In this document: positions 9,405 to 17,200 of the stretch, piece after piece
Numbering within the stretch: the stretch's first letter is position 1
Layout of the letters: each line of letters begins with the position of its first letter
DNA from: Planctomycetota bacterium
GTDB lineage: Bacteria > Planctomycetota > Planctomycetia > Pirellulales > Lacipirellulaceae
Length of the DNA stretch: 64,000 nt
Reading direction: 5' to 3'
Assembly: GCA_029781135.1 (NCBI GenBank)
Contig: JAKOXH010000019.1
Coordinates: forward strand, 1-64,000
Position numbers and translations under genes: made by a program
Notes under the pieces: model-generated
Told to the model about the DNA's origin: nothing
Databases searched by the model: none
The model's input: only the letters and a program-made list of their open reading frames with translations

Positions 9405-10760
9405 TCAGGGCAATTCGATCTCTTTCAGTTCGTAGTCGATCGGCATTTCGATAATTGACGCTGGCGTCTCATAGACCCAGGTTATGTTGTCGAGTCGCTC
9501 CGCCGCATCGAACATATACGCAACGCCAACCTCGTTCGGAGTTTGGCGGGTTGTTTCGAAGCCGGCGTTTTCGATGCGTTTGCCGTCTTTGTCCACCAAA
9601 TAAGAAAGGTTTTGAAACACCCAGCCGCGGTGCGATTGCAACGAGCCCTTGGCCTCATCGAGCGTAAGTTGCATGTGAACTTCCCATACCGCGTTGTTTT
9701 TGCGGACCTCTTTGAGGGTCACTTGAACGCCGCCGAGCCGCTGCGACTTGCCGATCGCCTTAGCGACGTCTGGAAAGGCGAACTTCGCATGTCGCCCGGG
9801 CACTAGGGCGCGTAGTTTGCCGTTGAGCTTGGTGATTTTCTTGATGTCGCGCGACGGCAATTTGAAAGGCAGCACGATTTCGGCAGCCTGGGTGCCGTTG
9901 GGAATTTCGACGTCTTGTTCGCTATCAGGCTGGCCGACAGCGAGTTGGCTGCCGTTATCGGTCGTGGCTTGAACATCGGCCAGTGGCTGGGAAAGAGCGA
10001 TTGGCCGCAGGCGAGGTTCCCAGGCGACTTCGAGCTGCAATTTCAGCGACGTTTCGCTTGGCAGTCGGAGATTGCGTTGCGCGCGGGCTTCCAGCACTTC
10101 GAGGCGAAACGGACCGGCATAGAAGGCCCTACCGAAACGTGGTGCGCCATCCTTCGGCCGGGCGACAATTGAAAGTGCGTCCTCGCCGCCGTAGGCGTAG
10201 AGACCGAGCTTCGCTGCATCGAGAATTTGGTCCAGCGCCGGCCAAAACGGCTCGTTCTTAAGATCGAGGGAGACGGTAACTCCTTTTTGGCCGGGGTCGG
10301 GCTGTTCATCGCGGTTATCGATGAACTTGTTGCCAGTCTGACTCTCGACGGCTTTAAGCACGTCGGCCAGAGGCATATTCTTGGCCGCAAGTGTGACCAT
10401 GGTGCCAGCCGTCGCAGACTTGGAGACGTTCTCTTCCACTTGTCGGCGAATGCGCGCGAGGCGATCGCGCAAGGCCAGCGGCATTTGATCGCTGTCTTTG
10501 GGCAATAAAGCTAAGAATTTGTCGGCGGTCGCGGTCGTCTGGCCGGCAAGCTCCAACAACTGTTTTTCGGCAACATCGCGGTCGGCTGCCCGATCGGCGG
10601 TCAACTGGCCGACGAGGCGACCGATCTGGCGTGCGAGCTGATCGTTGTTTTCAACTGCAGGATTTCCATTTTCGACAATCGGGGGAGCGGCGGCGGCCGA
10701 TGAAATGACGGCCAGACCGATCAGGCAAATCAGAAGTTGAACGGGTAAGCGTGTATTCAT
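9405..10760 (-). CDS. Secreted protein of unknown function with STN-like segment
   Basis: The 451-residue protein has a signal peptide ending near residue 25 (VISSAAAAPP). Residues 50-110 are helical and charged. Residues 120-200 (LAAKNMPLADVLKAVESQTG, then DLKNEPFWPALDQIL) resemble the STN/secretin N-domain fold seen in secretins and TonB-dependent receptors. The remainder, with many paired beta-type segments, matches nothing I recognise. ATG 10758-10760 has AAGGAA upstream. The gene is convergent with mgtC and divergent from the DUF1570 gene. A periplasmic role is likely, and the STN-like reading is an inference from the repeated pattern only. Confidence 0.75.
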   Translation of the reverse strand: MNTRLPVQLLICLIGLAVISSAAAAPPIVENGNPAVENNDQLARQIGRLVGQLTADRAADRDVAEKQLLELAGQTTATADKFLALLPKDSDQMPLALRDRLARIRRQVEENVSKSATAGTMVTLAAKNMPLADVLKAVESQTGNKFIDNRDEQPDPGQKGVTVSLDLKNEPFWPALDQILDAAKLGLYAYGGEDALSIVARPKDGAPRFGRAFYAGPFRLEVLEARAQRNLRLPSETSLKLQLEVAWEPRLRPIALSQPLADVQATTDNGSQLAVGQPDSEQDVEIPNGTQAAEIVLPFKLPSRDIKKITKLNGKLRALVPGRHAKFAFPDVAKAIGKSQRLGGVQVTLKEVRKNNAVWEVHMQLTLDEAKGSLQSHRGWVFQNLSYLVDKDGKRIENAGFETTRQTPNEVGVAYMFDAAERLDNITWVYETPASIIEMPIDYELKEIELP

Positions 10761-10898
10761 CTGAGTTCCTTTCGCATTGTCCTAATTTTAGCGGCTGCCC
10801 GGCCAAAAGTCTGCCCGCGCGGGCAGTAAGCTAAGTTTGTAAAGGCGGTTTGGGGGTGGAAGCGAATATCGACACGGCTTTTCTTGGGGATTGTCTTC

Positions 10899-11984
10899 AT
10901 GGTGAAGTTCATAGGACGGGTTGTTGTGGTCGTTGCCGTTGTGTTGACGGTGCGGCTTCCGGACGTACGCGCCGCGGAGTTCATGTTCCGGGCAATTGTC
11001 AACGGTAAGACGCTGGAAGGAAAACCGCTGGCGTGGGACGCCGCACACATGATGCTGTTAGGTCGGGATGGGAAGCTACATCAGTTCGACCCGCGGCTTG
11101 CGAAAGATGCGGTGAAGACGGGGCCGAGCTTCGTCCCTTACACTGCGGAAGAAATGAAGCAGTCGTTGCAACAAGAATTCGGGCGGCAATTCGAGGTATC
11201 GGCAACGCGGCATTATTTGGTCGTCTATCCGCAGGGCGAGCGGGATCAGTGGGCCGGACGCTTCGAAGATTTGTACAATCGATTCGAGCACTACTTTCGA
11301 GTTCGTGGGTTTAACATCGAGGAACCGCCGTATCCACTCGTGGCGATCGTATATCGAGATCGCGCTGAATACCTGCGAAACGCGGCGGCGAGCGGAACGC
11401 CCCTGCATCCCAATACGTTAGGGCACTATGACCCGCTCACGAACCGCGTCTTCCTGTTCGATGCGACCGCGCACAACAGCGGCACCGATTGGTCGGAAAA
11501 CGCGGAAACGATTATCCACGAGGCCACGCATCAAACGGCGTACAATGTGGGTGTTCATCGGCGGTTTGCCGCGGAGCCACGTTGGCTGGTGGAAGGTCTG
11601 GCCACGATGTTCGAGGCCCCTGGTGTATGGAACGCGCGCTACGATCACACCCAAGCCGACCGTGTGAACCGAGCGCGGCTCGCGGGCTTCCACGATTACG
11701 TAACTAAGAGACGGCAAGCGGGTGCGCTGGCCACGCTGCTAACCAGCGACAATGCGTTTCAAAGTGATCTGGACGGGGCGTACGCTGAGGCCTGGGCTTT
11801 ATCTTTCTACTTGAGCGAGACCCAGCCGCGAGCGTATTCCGAATACTTGACGCGGACCGCCCAGCGCCCCGTGTTCACCGACGACACGGCCGTCGAGAGA
11901 ATGGCGGACTTTCAGGCCGTCTTCGGGAACGATTTGAAACTGTTTGAAGCGAAATTCCTGCGCTACATGGCGGACGTGAAGTAG
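10899..11984 (+). CDS. Secreted DUF1570-like zinc metallopeptidase
   Basis: The 361-residue protein begins with a hydrophobic signal (VKFIGRVVVVVAVVLTV). The C-terminal half holds a gluzincin-type signature: HEATH (in TIIHEATHQTAYN), with the third ligand likely in WLVEGLATMFE about 30 residues later. This matches the planctomycete DUF1570 family of presumed zinc peptidases. The N-terminal 70 residues (FRAIVNGKTLEGKPLAW) resemble the small SHD1-like domain often joined to it. ATG 10899 is favoured over TTG 10884 because it starts directly at the basic part of the signal. The enzyme should act outside the cytoplasm; the substrate is unknown. Confidence 0.85.
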   Translation: MVKFIGRVVVVVAVVLTVRLPDVRAAEFMFRAIVNGKTLEGKPLAWDAAHMMLLGRDGKLHQFDPRLAKDAVKTGPSFVPYTAEEMKQSLQQEFGRQFEVSATRHYLVVYPQGERDQWAGRFEDLYNRFEHYFRVRGFNIEEPPYPLVAIVYRDRAEYLRNAAASGTPLHPNTLGHYDPLTNRVFLFDATAHNSGTDWSENAETIIHEATHQTAYNVGVHRRFAAEPRWLVEGLATMFEAPGVWNARYDHTQADRVNRARLAGFHDYVTKRRQAGALATLLTSDNAFQSDLDGAYAEAWALSFYLSETQPRAYSEYLTRTAQRPVFTDDTAVERMADFQAVFGNDLKLFEAKFLRYMADVK

Positions 11985-12003
11985 GGCGGCGCGCAAATCG
12001 CAC

Positions 12004-12076
12004 TTAGCGTCGGCGGCTACGCCGAATCTACCATTGAAACGCCGACTCTTGTCGATTCGGCGTTGCCGCCGACGCT
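12004..12076. repeat. Palindromic repeat family P1, complete copy
   Basis: The arms TTAGCGTCGGCGGCTACGCC and GCCGCCGACGCT face each other across about 30 bases. The unit lies between two convergent genes, so it could fold in both transcripts and act as a shared terminator. Related copies are at 2179 (half) and 32006. Confidence 0.8.
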
Positions 12077-12090
12077 CAATAGACGCTGCA

Positions 12091-13839
12091 CTACGGCTTG
12101 GCGGTGGCTGCGCTGCCGGTTTCGGCTGGCTTTTTCGCAGCCGTCTTATCCTCTTTAGGGCCATCCTTCTTATCGGGTGCGGGCTTGTCGGCGGCGTCTT
12201 CCATGGTTTGGCGTTCGCGCGTTGGCTTTTTGGCGTGATAGCTTTCCAGTTCCTTCTTCAGTTGATCACGATCGGCGGCGAGTTTGGTCTTGTCGTCTTC
12301 GGGTTTCGCGGAATCAACTTGCTTCTGGGCGAGTTCGACCGACTTTTGCGACCACTTCACGGCGTTTGCATAATCGCCCGTCTCCGCATAAGCCGCGGCG
12401 AGCGTGCTCAAGATGTGCGGCGTTTCATAGCCGGTGGCCTCGGCCGCTTTGGTAGCGAGCTTGAGAGCCCGCGCGCCGTCGCGCACTTTGTCATCGGGTG
12501 ACGTACATAACACCCACGCGAAGTTGTTGAGAAGACTGTCGTCATCTTCTTTTTGGGCGAGGGCTTTGTTAAAGTCGGCGATCGCTTCGGTATGTTTGCC
12601 AATGTTCAGGTAAGCATCGCCGCGGAAGCGGAGGGCGGAATAGTCGCTGGGGTCTTTCTCCAAGATCTTGGAGGCGGTCGCGATCGCCTTGCGCGGCTTG
12701 TTGGCCATCAGGTAAAACGTGCCGAGGCGATTGAGCAGCAATTCGTTGGTCGGGGCCGCTTGCAGCAGCTTCTCAAGATGCGCGATCGCCTCGTCCAAAT
12801 GATTCGTGGCGGCCAGCACTTCGGCCTTCATCATGTGGGGCTGGGCGAGCGCCGGCTGGAGTTTGATGGCGGCGTCGATATCCGCCAAGGCTTTCTCCGG
12901 CTGCTTCAATTCGTAATACACGCTCGCTCGTACGAGCAGCGTGGCAATACTATTGGGCGAAAGTTCCACGGCTTTTGTCAGCTGTTCCAGCGCCTTGTTG
13001 AGATCGCCCTTTTGGCGGTACAAGTCGCCGCGGTGCTGGTACAGGGACGTCGAATCGGGCGCAAGTTCGCCCGCCCGATCGAAACTCTTGAGCGCATCAT
13101 CGTACTTATTAAGACCGAGCAAGATCACGCCGCGTAGCTCGTGCGTGGGCGCGTGGTCGGGCTCCATTTTGAGCGCCTTGTCGGCGTCGGCCAGAGCCTC
13201 GTTCAACTTTTCGTGCTGATAGTAGTGCTGCGCGCGGAGCCGCAAATAGTCGGGCTTATCGGGCTGAAGCTCAACGGCTTTATTCAAATCCGCCAGTTCG
13301 TCTTTGTCTTCCTTTTGAACGCCGCTCCGCAGGGCATAGGCTTCCGCCTTTTGATCGGGCGCGGCGTCCTGGGAATCAATGACTTTCGTTAGGGCTTTGC
13401 GCGCGGCCGACGGGTCGCCGAGCGGCAAGGATTGGAGCTTTCCGATCAGTAGTTGGGCATCGACCAGCTTGTTATCAAGGGTCAAAGCCCGCTCCAAGTC
13501 GGATAGCGCGAATTGACGAAACTGCATCGCCCGTAATCCAGGCTGCGTTTCCTGCGCTGGCACGTTGAAAACGGCGGCGGCAAAGAGTTGGCCGCGCTGC
13601 ACGAGTGATGAAACAAGCAACTGTTCGGCAAACTTCTTGTTTTCCGCGTCGAGACCTTTTTCGATCGCCGATTCGGCATGATCGACAACGGCGTTCAGGT
13701 CTTCCAAGGACTCGGCGGTTACTTTGAGCTGTGTTGCCTTATCGAGTTCGGCCTGGCCATCGTCTGCGGCGACGGCCGGGGCGACGAATGCCAGCATGAA
13801 GCAGGAAGACAACGTCATCAGCGAAACGAAACGGAACAT
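12091..13839 (-). CDS. Secreted tetratricopeptide-repeat protein
   Basis: The 582-residue protein has a signal peptide (residues 1-24) and about ten TPR units between residues 30 and 520. The 34-residue pattern is clear, for example in ALADADKALKMEPDHAPTHE and ALEQLTKAVELSPNSIATLL. The last 60 residues are Lys/Pro/Ala-rich and disordered. TPR arrays act as protein-interaction scaffolds, so this one probably works in the periplasm. No enzymatic domain is present. It is convergent with the DUF1570 peptidase and divergent from ychF. The specific partner cannot be read from sequence. Confidence 0.88.
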   Translation of the reverse strand: MFRFVSLMTLSSCFMLAFVAPAVAADDGQAELDKATQLKVTAESLEDLNAVVDHAESAIEKGLDAENKKFAEQLLVSSLVQRGQLFAAAVFNVPAQETQPGLRAMQFRQFALSDLERALTLDNKLVDAQLLIGKLQSLPLGDPSAARKALTKVIDSQDAAPDQKAEAYALRSGVQKEDKDELADLNKAVELQPDKPDYLRLRAQHYYQHEKLNEALADADKALKMEPDHAPTHELRGVILLGLNKYDDALKSFDRAGELAPDSTSLYQHRGDLYRQKGDLNKALEQLTKAVELSPNSIATLLVRASVYYELKQPEKALADIDAAIKLQPALAQPHMMKAEVLAATNHLDEAIAHLEKLLQAAPTNELLLNRLGTFYLMANKPRKAIATASKILEKDPSDYSALRFRGDAYLNIGKHTEAIADFNKALAQKEDDDSLLNNFAWVLCTSPDDKVRDGARALKLATKAAEATGYETPHILSTLAAAYAETGDYANAVKWSQKSVELAQKQVDSAKPEDDKTKLAADRDQLKKELESYHAKKPTRERQTMEDAADKPAPDKKDGPKEDKTAAKKPAETGSAATAKP

Positions 13840-14155
13840 GGCAAACTCGTTGACTGAGCGAAAAAGCTGGGGTAATGACAGGGCTCCAAATCGGCCCAGG
13901 TCGGCGCTGCATTATTACGCACCGTTCGCGATTGGGCTACGTGAAAAAGTCAGCATTTACGCCGCTAATTCGCCGGAAATCGAACCAACGTTGCACGGAC
14001 ATTCCTGTCCGTCCACACACACCCACTCCATACACGACGGACAGGAATGTCCGTCCTACGAGGGTGCGGGTGTCGGCTTGGTGTGCGATGGCCAGCTTTT
14101 GGGGTATACTCTTCCGTTTGCCATTTATCGCGGATTGAGTGAGTGAATTTCGGAC
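13840..14155. other. Divergent intergenic region with palindrome P3
   Basis: The region separates the TPR gene (minus strand) from ychF (plus strand). It holds the P3 palindrome at 13994..14059 and a TATACT hexamer near 14108 that may be the ychF -10 box, though no good -35 box was found. No coding frame is convincing. Confidence 0.5.
13994..14059. repeat. Palindromic repeat family P3, copy 1
   Basis: The inverted arms CACGGACATTCCTGTCCGTC and GACGGACAGGAATGTCCGTC flank a loop of about 22 bases. Each arm is itself nearly palindromic (GGACATTCCTGTCC). Copies 2 and 3 are at 28986..29053 and, inside a coding region, at 42782..42843. Confidence 0.9.
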
Positions 14156-15247
14156 ATGGAAGCAGGTATCGTCGGTTTACCAAACGTCGGCAAGAGCACG
14201 CTGTTTAACGCCCTGACGGCGGCAGGCATTGCTAGCGAAAACTACCCGTTTTGTACGATCGAACCCAACGTGGGGGCGGTGGCCATTCCCGACCCTCGGT
14301 TGGCCACCATCAACAAATACATCGAAACCGAAAAGATCGTGCCGGCGATCTTCCAACTGGTCGACATCGCCGGCCTGGTGCGCGGTGCGTCGCAGGGCGA
14401 AGGCTTGGGGAACAAGTTCCTCGGCAACTTGCGGAACGTCGATGCAATTCTGCATGTGGTGCGGTGCTATGAAGACGAGAACGTGGTTCACGTCGAAGGT
14501 ACCGTCGACCCGATCCGCGATATCGAAACCATCGATACGGAGCTAATGCTGGCGGATTTGCAGTCGGTCGAAAGCATGGTCGATCGAGCCACGAAGCAAC
14601 TACGACTGGGCGGGGCCGAGGCGAAACTGCGGGTTGAGATTCTCAAAGAGTGCGAAGCGCTGCTCGCGGCCGGGAAGCCGGTGCGCGGGCTGTCGTATGA
14701 TGACCCGGCGGCGGCCAGGATTCTGCGCGAGTTGCAGCTTCTCACTTCAAAGCGGGTGTTGTACGTGGCAAACGTCGGCGAGGACGACTTGACCGGCAAG
14801 GGGCCAATGGTCGAGAAGGTCCGCGAGCGGGCGCACGCCGAGGGAAGTGAAGTCGTGCCGCTCAGTGCGCGGATCGAATCGGAAATCGCCGAACTCGACG
14901 AATCGGACCGGTCGGAAATGCTGCACAGCGTGGGGCTCGAGGAGCCGGCGCTCGCCGTGCTCGCGCGAGCCGCTTACAACTTGCTGGGGCTTCAAAGTTT
15001 TTATACGGCCGGGCCGAAGGAAATCCGCGCGTGGACGATCCCGGTAGGAGCCACGGCACCGCAGGCCGCCGGCGTCATCCACACCGATTTCGAGCGAGGC
15101 TTCATCCGCGTCGAAGTGTACTCGGTCGACGACCTCGTGGAATTTGGCACTGAGAAAGCCATTCGCGAAGCGGGCAAGTTACGCCTTGAGGGCAAGACCT
15201 ACGTGATGCACGACAAGGATGTGTGCCACTTCTTGTTTAATGTGTAA
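14156..15247 (+). CDS. ychF: Redox-regulated ATPase YchF (Obg-like)
   Basis: The 363-residue cytoplasmic P-loop ATPase of the Obg/TRAFAC class associates with ribosomes. Visible motifs are the Walker A loop GLPNVGKST (7-15), the switch II region [16 protein letters not shown], and NVGE in place of the usual NKxD. That replacement is the family marker that changes specificity from GTP to ATP. A C-terminal TGS domain follows (about 280-363, with [20 protein letters not shown] and the ending [15 protein letters not shown]). The length matches the family. It ends three bases before the stop of a convergent gene. Confidence 0.97.
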   Translation: MEAGIVGLPNVGKSTLFNALTAAGIASENYPFCTIEPNVGAVAIPDPRLATINKYIETEKIVPAIFQLVDIAGLVRGASQGEGLGNKFLGNLRNVDAILHVVRCYEDENVVHVEGTVDPIRDIETIDTELMLADLQSVESMVDRATKQLRLGGAEAKLRVEILKECEALLAAGKPVRGLSYDDPAAARILRELQLLTSKRVLYVANVGEDDLTGKGPMVEKVRERAHAEGSEVVPLSARIESEIAELDESDRSEMLHSVGLEEPALAVLARAAYNLLGLQSFYTAGPKEIRAWTIPVGATAPQAAGVIHTDFERGFIRVEVYSVDDLVEFGTEKAIREAGKLRLEGKTYVMHDKDVCHFLFNV

Positions 15248-15250
15248 CGA

Positions 15251-16444
15251 TCAGTCTGTCGCACGCAGATCGGCCGGTACATCTTGCAGGGCGTCATCAG
15301 GTAGCACAAACGAGCTGCCGATGATTTCTGCGTTGTCATTGATAAGGTCGGGAAATCGCATTCCGGCCAAGAGCGCGACGGCGAACACCTCCTGCACCGC
15401 TTCCTCGAATTTGAGAAATGCGATGACCTGGCGGCGTTCGATATCGACGACCCACACGCCGCAGGTGCGCTCGGTTTCTCGTAGCCGCTCGGTGATTTGG
15501 ATGCCGCTGAAAATGGCCGTTTCGCGAACTTGCGAGAGCCCGATGAACGCGAGGTTGCCCACCATTTCGAGGCCGCGCGTGAAGCCGTCGAGGTGGACAA
15601 TCGGCTCGTAGCGGCCCGTATTGAGGTCGACCGTGCCGAGACTACCGGTGCCCGATTCGAGCAGCCAGAGTCGGCCGGCATGCCAGCGTGGCGAGTGGGG
15701 CATCGAAAGGCCGTGGGTGATGATCTCGTTCGAGTCGATGTCGATCAGGATGCCGCCACTTTTCTTGTTTTCACGCCAGCCACCGCCAGTGTCGGTTGCG
15801 CCGAGGGCAGTCGCCCAACGTGGCCGGCCATCCAGGAGGCCCAGGCCGTTGAGGTGGCAGCGATCATCGGGCGTAAGTTGCGAGATGAATCTTGGCCGCC
15901 ATACGGGGGCAAAACTGTGGTCGGGGTCGTGCGTGGCAAGGCATGAGAAACGGGTGTTCACGAACCAGAGATCGGAGGATGCGGGATGTAGGATGCCGGA
16001 TGCAGGGGGATGCGGATCATCGGCCCTCGACTCTCGACCCTCGACCTCCACATACGCCATCTCGTGAATTTGGATGTCGCCGGTAACGTGGGCCGCACGG
16101 GGCAAGAAGCACGCATCGTGCTTACCAGGCGGATCGAGTTTGGCGGCGACCGCCGGCACGTTGCGGAATTCCCAGACATCGACGGCAGTGCCGATTGCCA
16201 GCCGGCCGCGGCCAACCGCCATCCCCATGGGCTTGTTGAACGCGCGGAAGTGCGTGTTGATGACGCCGCCATCCGAGCGGATCACGACTAACTTACCGGC
16301 CTGGTATGTTGTCACGAGCAGCGAACTGCCCAGTTGATCGAGAATGGCAGGAAAATTCGTGGTATGAACGCTGCGCAGCGGCGAGGGGGCCGAATCGCCA
16401 GAGCCGGGTGAGAGATTGTCGGGCCTAGAACCGTCTGATAGCAT
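15251..16444 (-). CDS. TIGR03032-type beta-propeller-like protein with inserted repeat
   Basis: The product is about 397 residues long. It resembles the uncharacterised TIGR03032 family, with SSLLVTTYQAGKLVVIRSDG, LWFVNTRFSCLA, PRFISQLTPDDRCHLNGL and LWLLESGTGSLGTVD. The repeated beta-strand pattern suggests a propeller. An ATG at 16477 would place the start inside the REP hairpin next door, so I prefer ATG 16442-16444, which leaves the whole conserved region. Between the expected neighbours HEMAY and DLWFVNTR lies an extra stretch of about 22 residues, encoded by heptamer repeats at 15977..16044. No function is established for the family. Confidence 0.82.
   Translation of the reverse strand: MLSDGSRPDNLSPGSGDSAPSPLRSVHTTNFPAILDQLGSSLLVTTYQAGKLVVIRSDGGVINTHFRAFNKPMGMAVGRGRLAIGTAVDVWEFRNVPAVAAKLDPPGKHDACFLPRAAHVTGDIQIHEMAYVEVEGRESRADDPHPPASGILHPASSDLWFVNTRFSCLATHDPDHSFAPVWRPRFISQLTPDDRCHLNGLGLLDGRPRWATALGATDTGGGWRENKKSGGILIDIDSNEIITHGLSMPHSPRWHAGRLWLLESGTGSLGTVDLNTGRYEPIVHLDGFTRGLEMVGNLAFIGLSQVRETAIFSGIQITERLRETERTCGVWVVDIERRQVIAFLKFEEAVQEVFAVALLAGMRFPDLINDNAEIIGSSFVLPDDALQDVPADLRATD
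15977..16044. repeat. Two heptamer arrays inside the TIGR03032-type gene
   Basis: On the plus strand 15977-16014 reads as units of GGATGCN (GGATGCG, GGATGTA, GGATGCC, GGATGCA). Bases 16024-16044 read as three units of CCCTCGA or CTCTCGA. The first heptamer is the reverse complement of the one at 35953..35987. Both lie in frame within the coding region. Confidence 0.85.
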
Positions 16445-16468
16445 ACGCGCAAGGAGCGAAGCAACGAA

Positions 16469-16505
16469 GGGTGGCATGCCCTCGCCGTCGCGGCGTGGGC
16501 ATGTT
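16469..16505 (+). repeat. REP hairpin, left of the RAYT gene
   Basis: A GTGG tetranucleotide is followed by a hairpin. The stem CATGCCCTCGCCG (16475-16487) pairs with CGGCGTGGGCATG (16491-16503) across the loop TCG, with one mismatch. An inverted copy lies at 17106..17146. Confidence 0.9.
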
Positions 16506-16521
16506 CTGAAGTAATTCGATC

Positions 16522-17094
16522 ATGGCCACAAAACACAAACGTTGCAAGCGATACAACGACTCGGGGCATGCCCATGAACTGACGTTTTCTTGCTTTCGTG
16601 GCCAGCCGTTCTTGAATGGCAATCACGCGCGAGCATGGCTTGTGGATGCCATTCGGCTGGCGAAAAAGAAACATTCATTTCACGTTTGGGCGTACGTAAT
16701 CATGCCGGAGCATGCCCATTTGCTGATTTGGCCTACGTCGCCGATCTACGACATCAGCAAGATATTGGCGACGGTGAAGTTGCCCGTAACGAGAAGGGCC
16801 GTCAATCATGTCCACAAGACGGCGCCGAGCTTCCTGGAACGAATGCGCGATAAGCAGCCGAATGGGGATAGCCATTTTCGATTTTGGCAACGCGGTGGAG
16901 GCTATGATCGAAATTCGATTGAACCGCGAACGATTTGGAAGCAAATTGACTACATTCACTTCAACCCGGTGCGCCGTGGTTTGTGTGAGCGCCCAGAGGA
17001 TTGGTATTGGTCGAGCGCCGGCATCTACGCTGGCGTGCGAAACGAGCCAATTTCGGTGGATTTTGAATCGTTGCCACAGTCGACATCGGGTTGA
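16522..17094 (+). CDS. REP-associated tyrosine transposase (RAYT)
   Basis: The 190-residue protein is a Y1/HUH single-strand DNA transposase related to IS200/IS605 TnpA. The HUH motif is in VIMPEHAHLLI, and the probable nucleophile tyrosine lies in the family block DYIHFNPVRRGL, followed by the typical DWYWSSA. RAYTs bind, cleave and rejoin REP hairpins and are thought to spread them. This gene is bracketed by inverted REP copies at 16469 and 17106, the expected arrangement. It is complete, with all motifs present. No good ribosome site precedes ATG 16522, so expression may be low. Its composition is similar to its neighbours apart from a somewhat lower GC. Confidence 0.93.
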   Translation: MATKHKRCKRYNDSGHAHELTFSCFRGQPFLNGNHARAWLVDAIRLAKKKHSFHVWAYVIMPEHAHLLIWPTSPIYDISKILATVKLPVTRRAVNHVHKTAPSFLERMRDKQPNGDSHFRFWQRGGGYDRNSIEPRTIWKQIDYIHFNPVRRGLCERPEDWYWSSAGIYAGVRNEPISVDFESLPQSTSG

Positions 17095-17105
17095 TGCACG
17101 TCAAA

Positions 17106-17146
17106 GAAACATGCTCACGCCGAAGCGGCGAGAGCATGCCACCCTC
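17106..17146 (-). repeat. REP hairpin, right of the RAYT gene, inverted
   Basis: The stem CATGCTCACGCCG (17110-17122) pairs with CGGCGAGAGCATG (17126-17138) around the loop AAG. It is followed by CCACCC, the complement of the GGGTGG box. It matches the left REP in inverted orientation and has its single mismatch at the same stem position. Confidence 0.9.
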
Positions 17147-17200
17147 TGATGTAAGTCACCTTTCGATGCATGCCACCGTGCTTACGGCGCAACTTTCAGT

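Noticed and set aside
16475..16477. ATG 16475-16477 as the start of the TIGR03032-type gene
   Set aside because: It lies inside the REP hairpin; ATG 16444 keeps the whole conserved region and avoids the mobile sequence.
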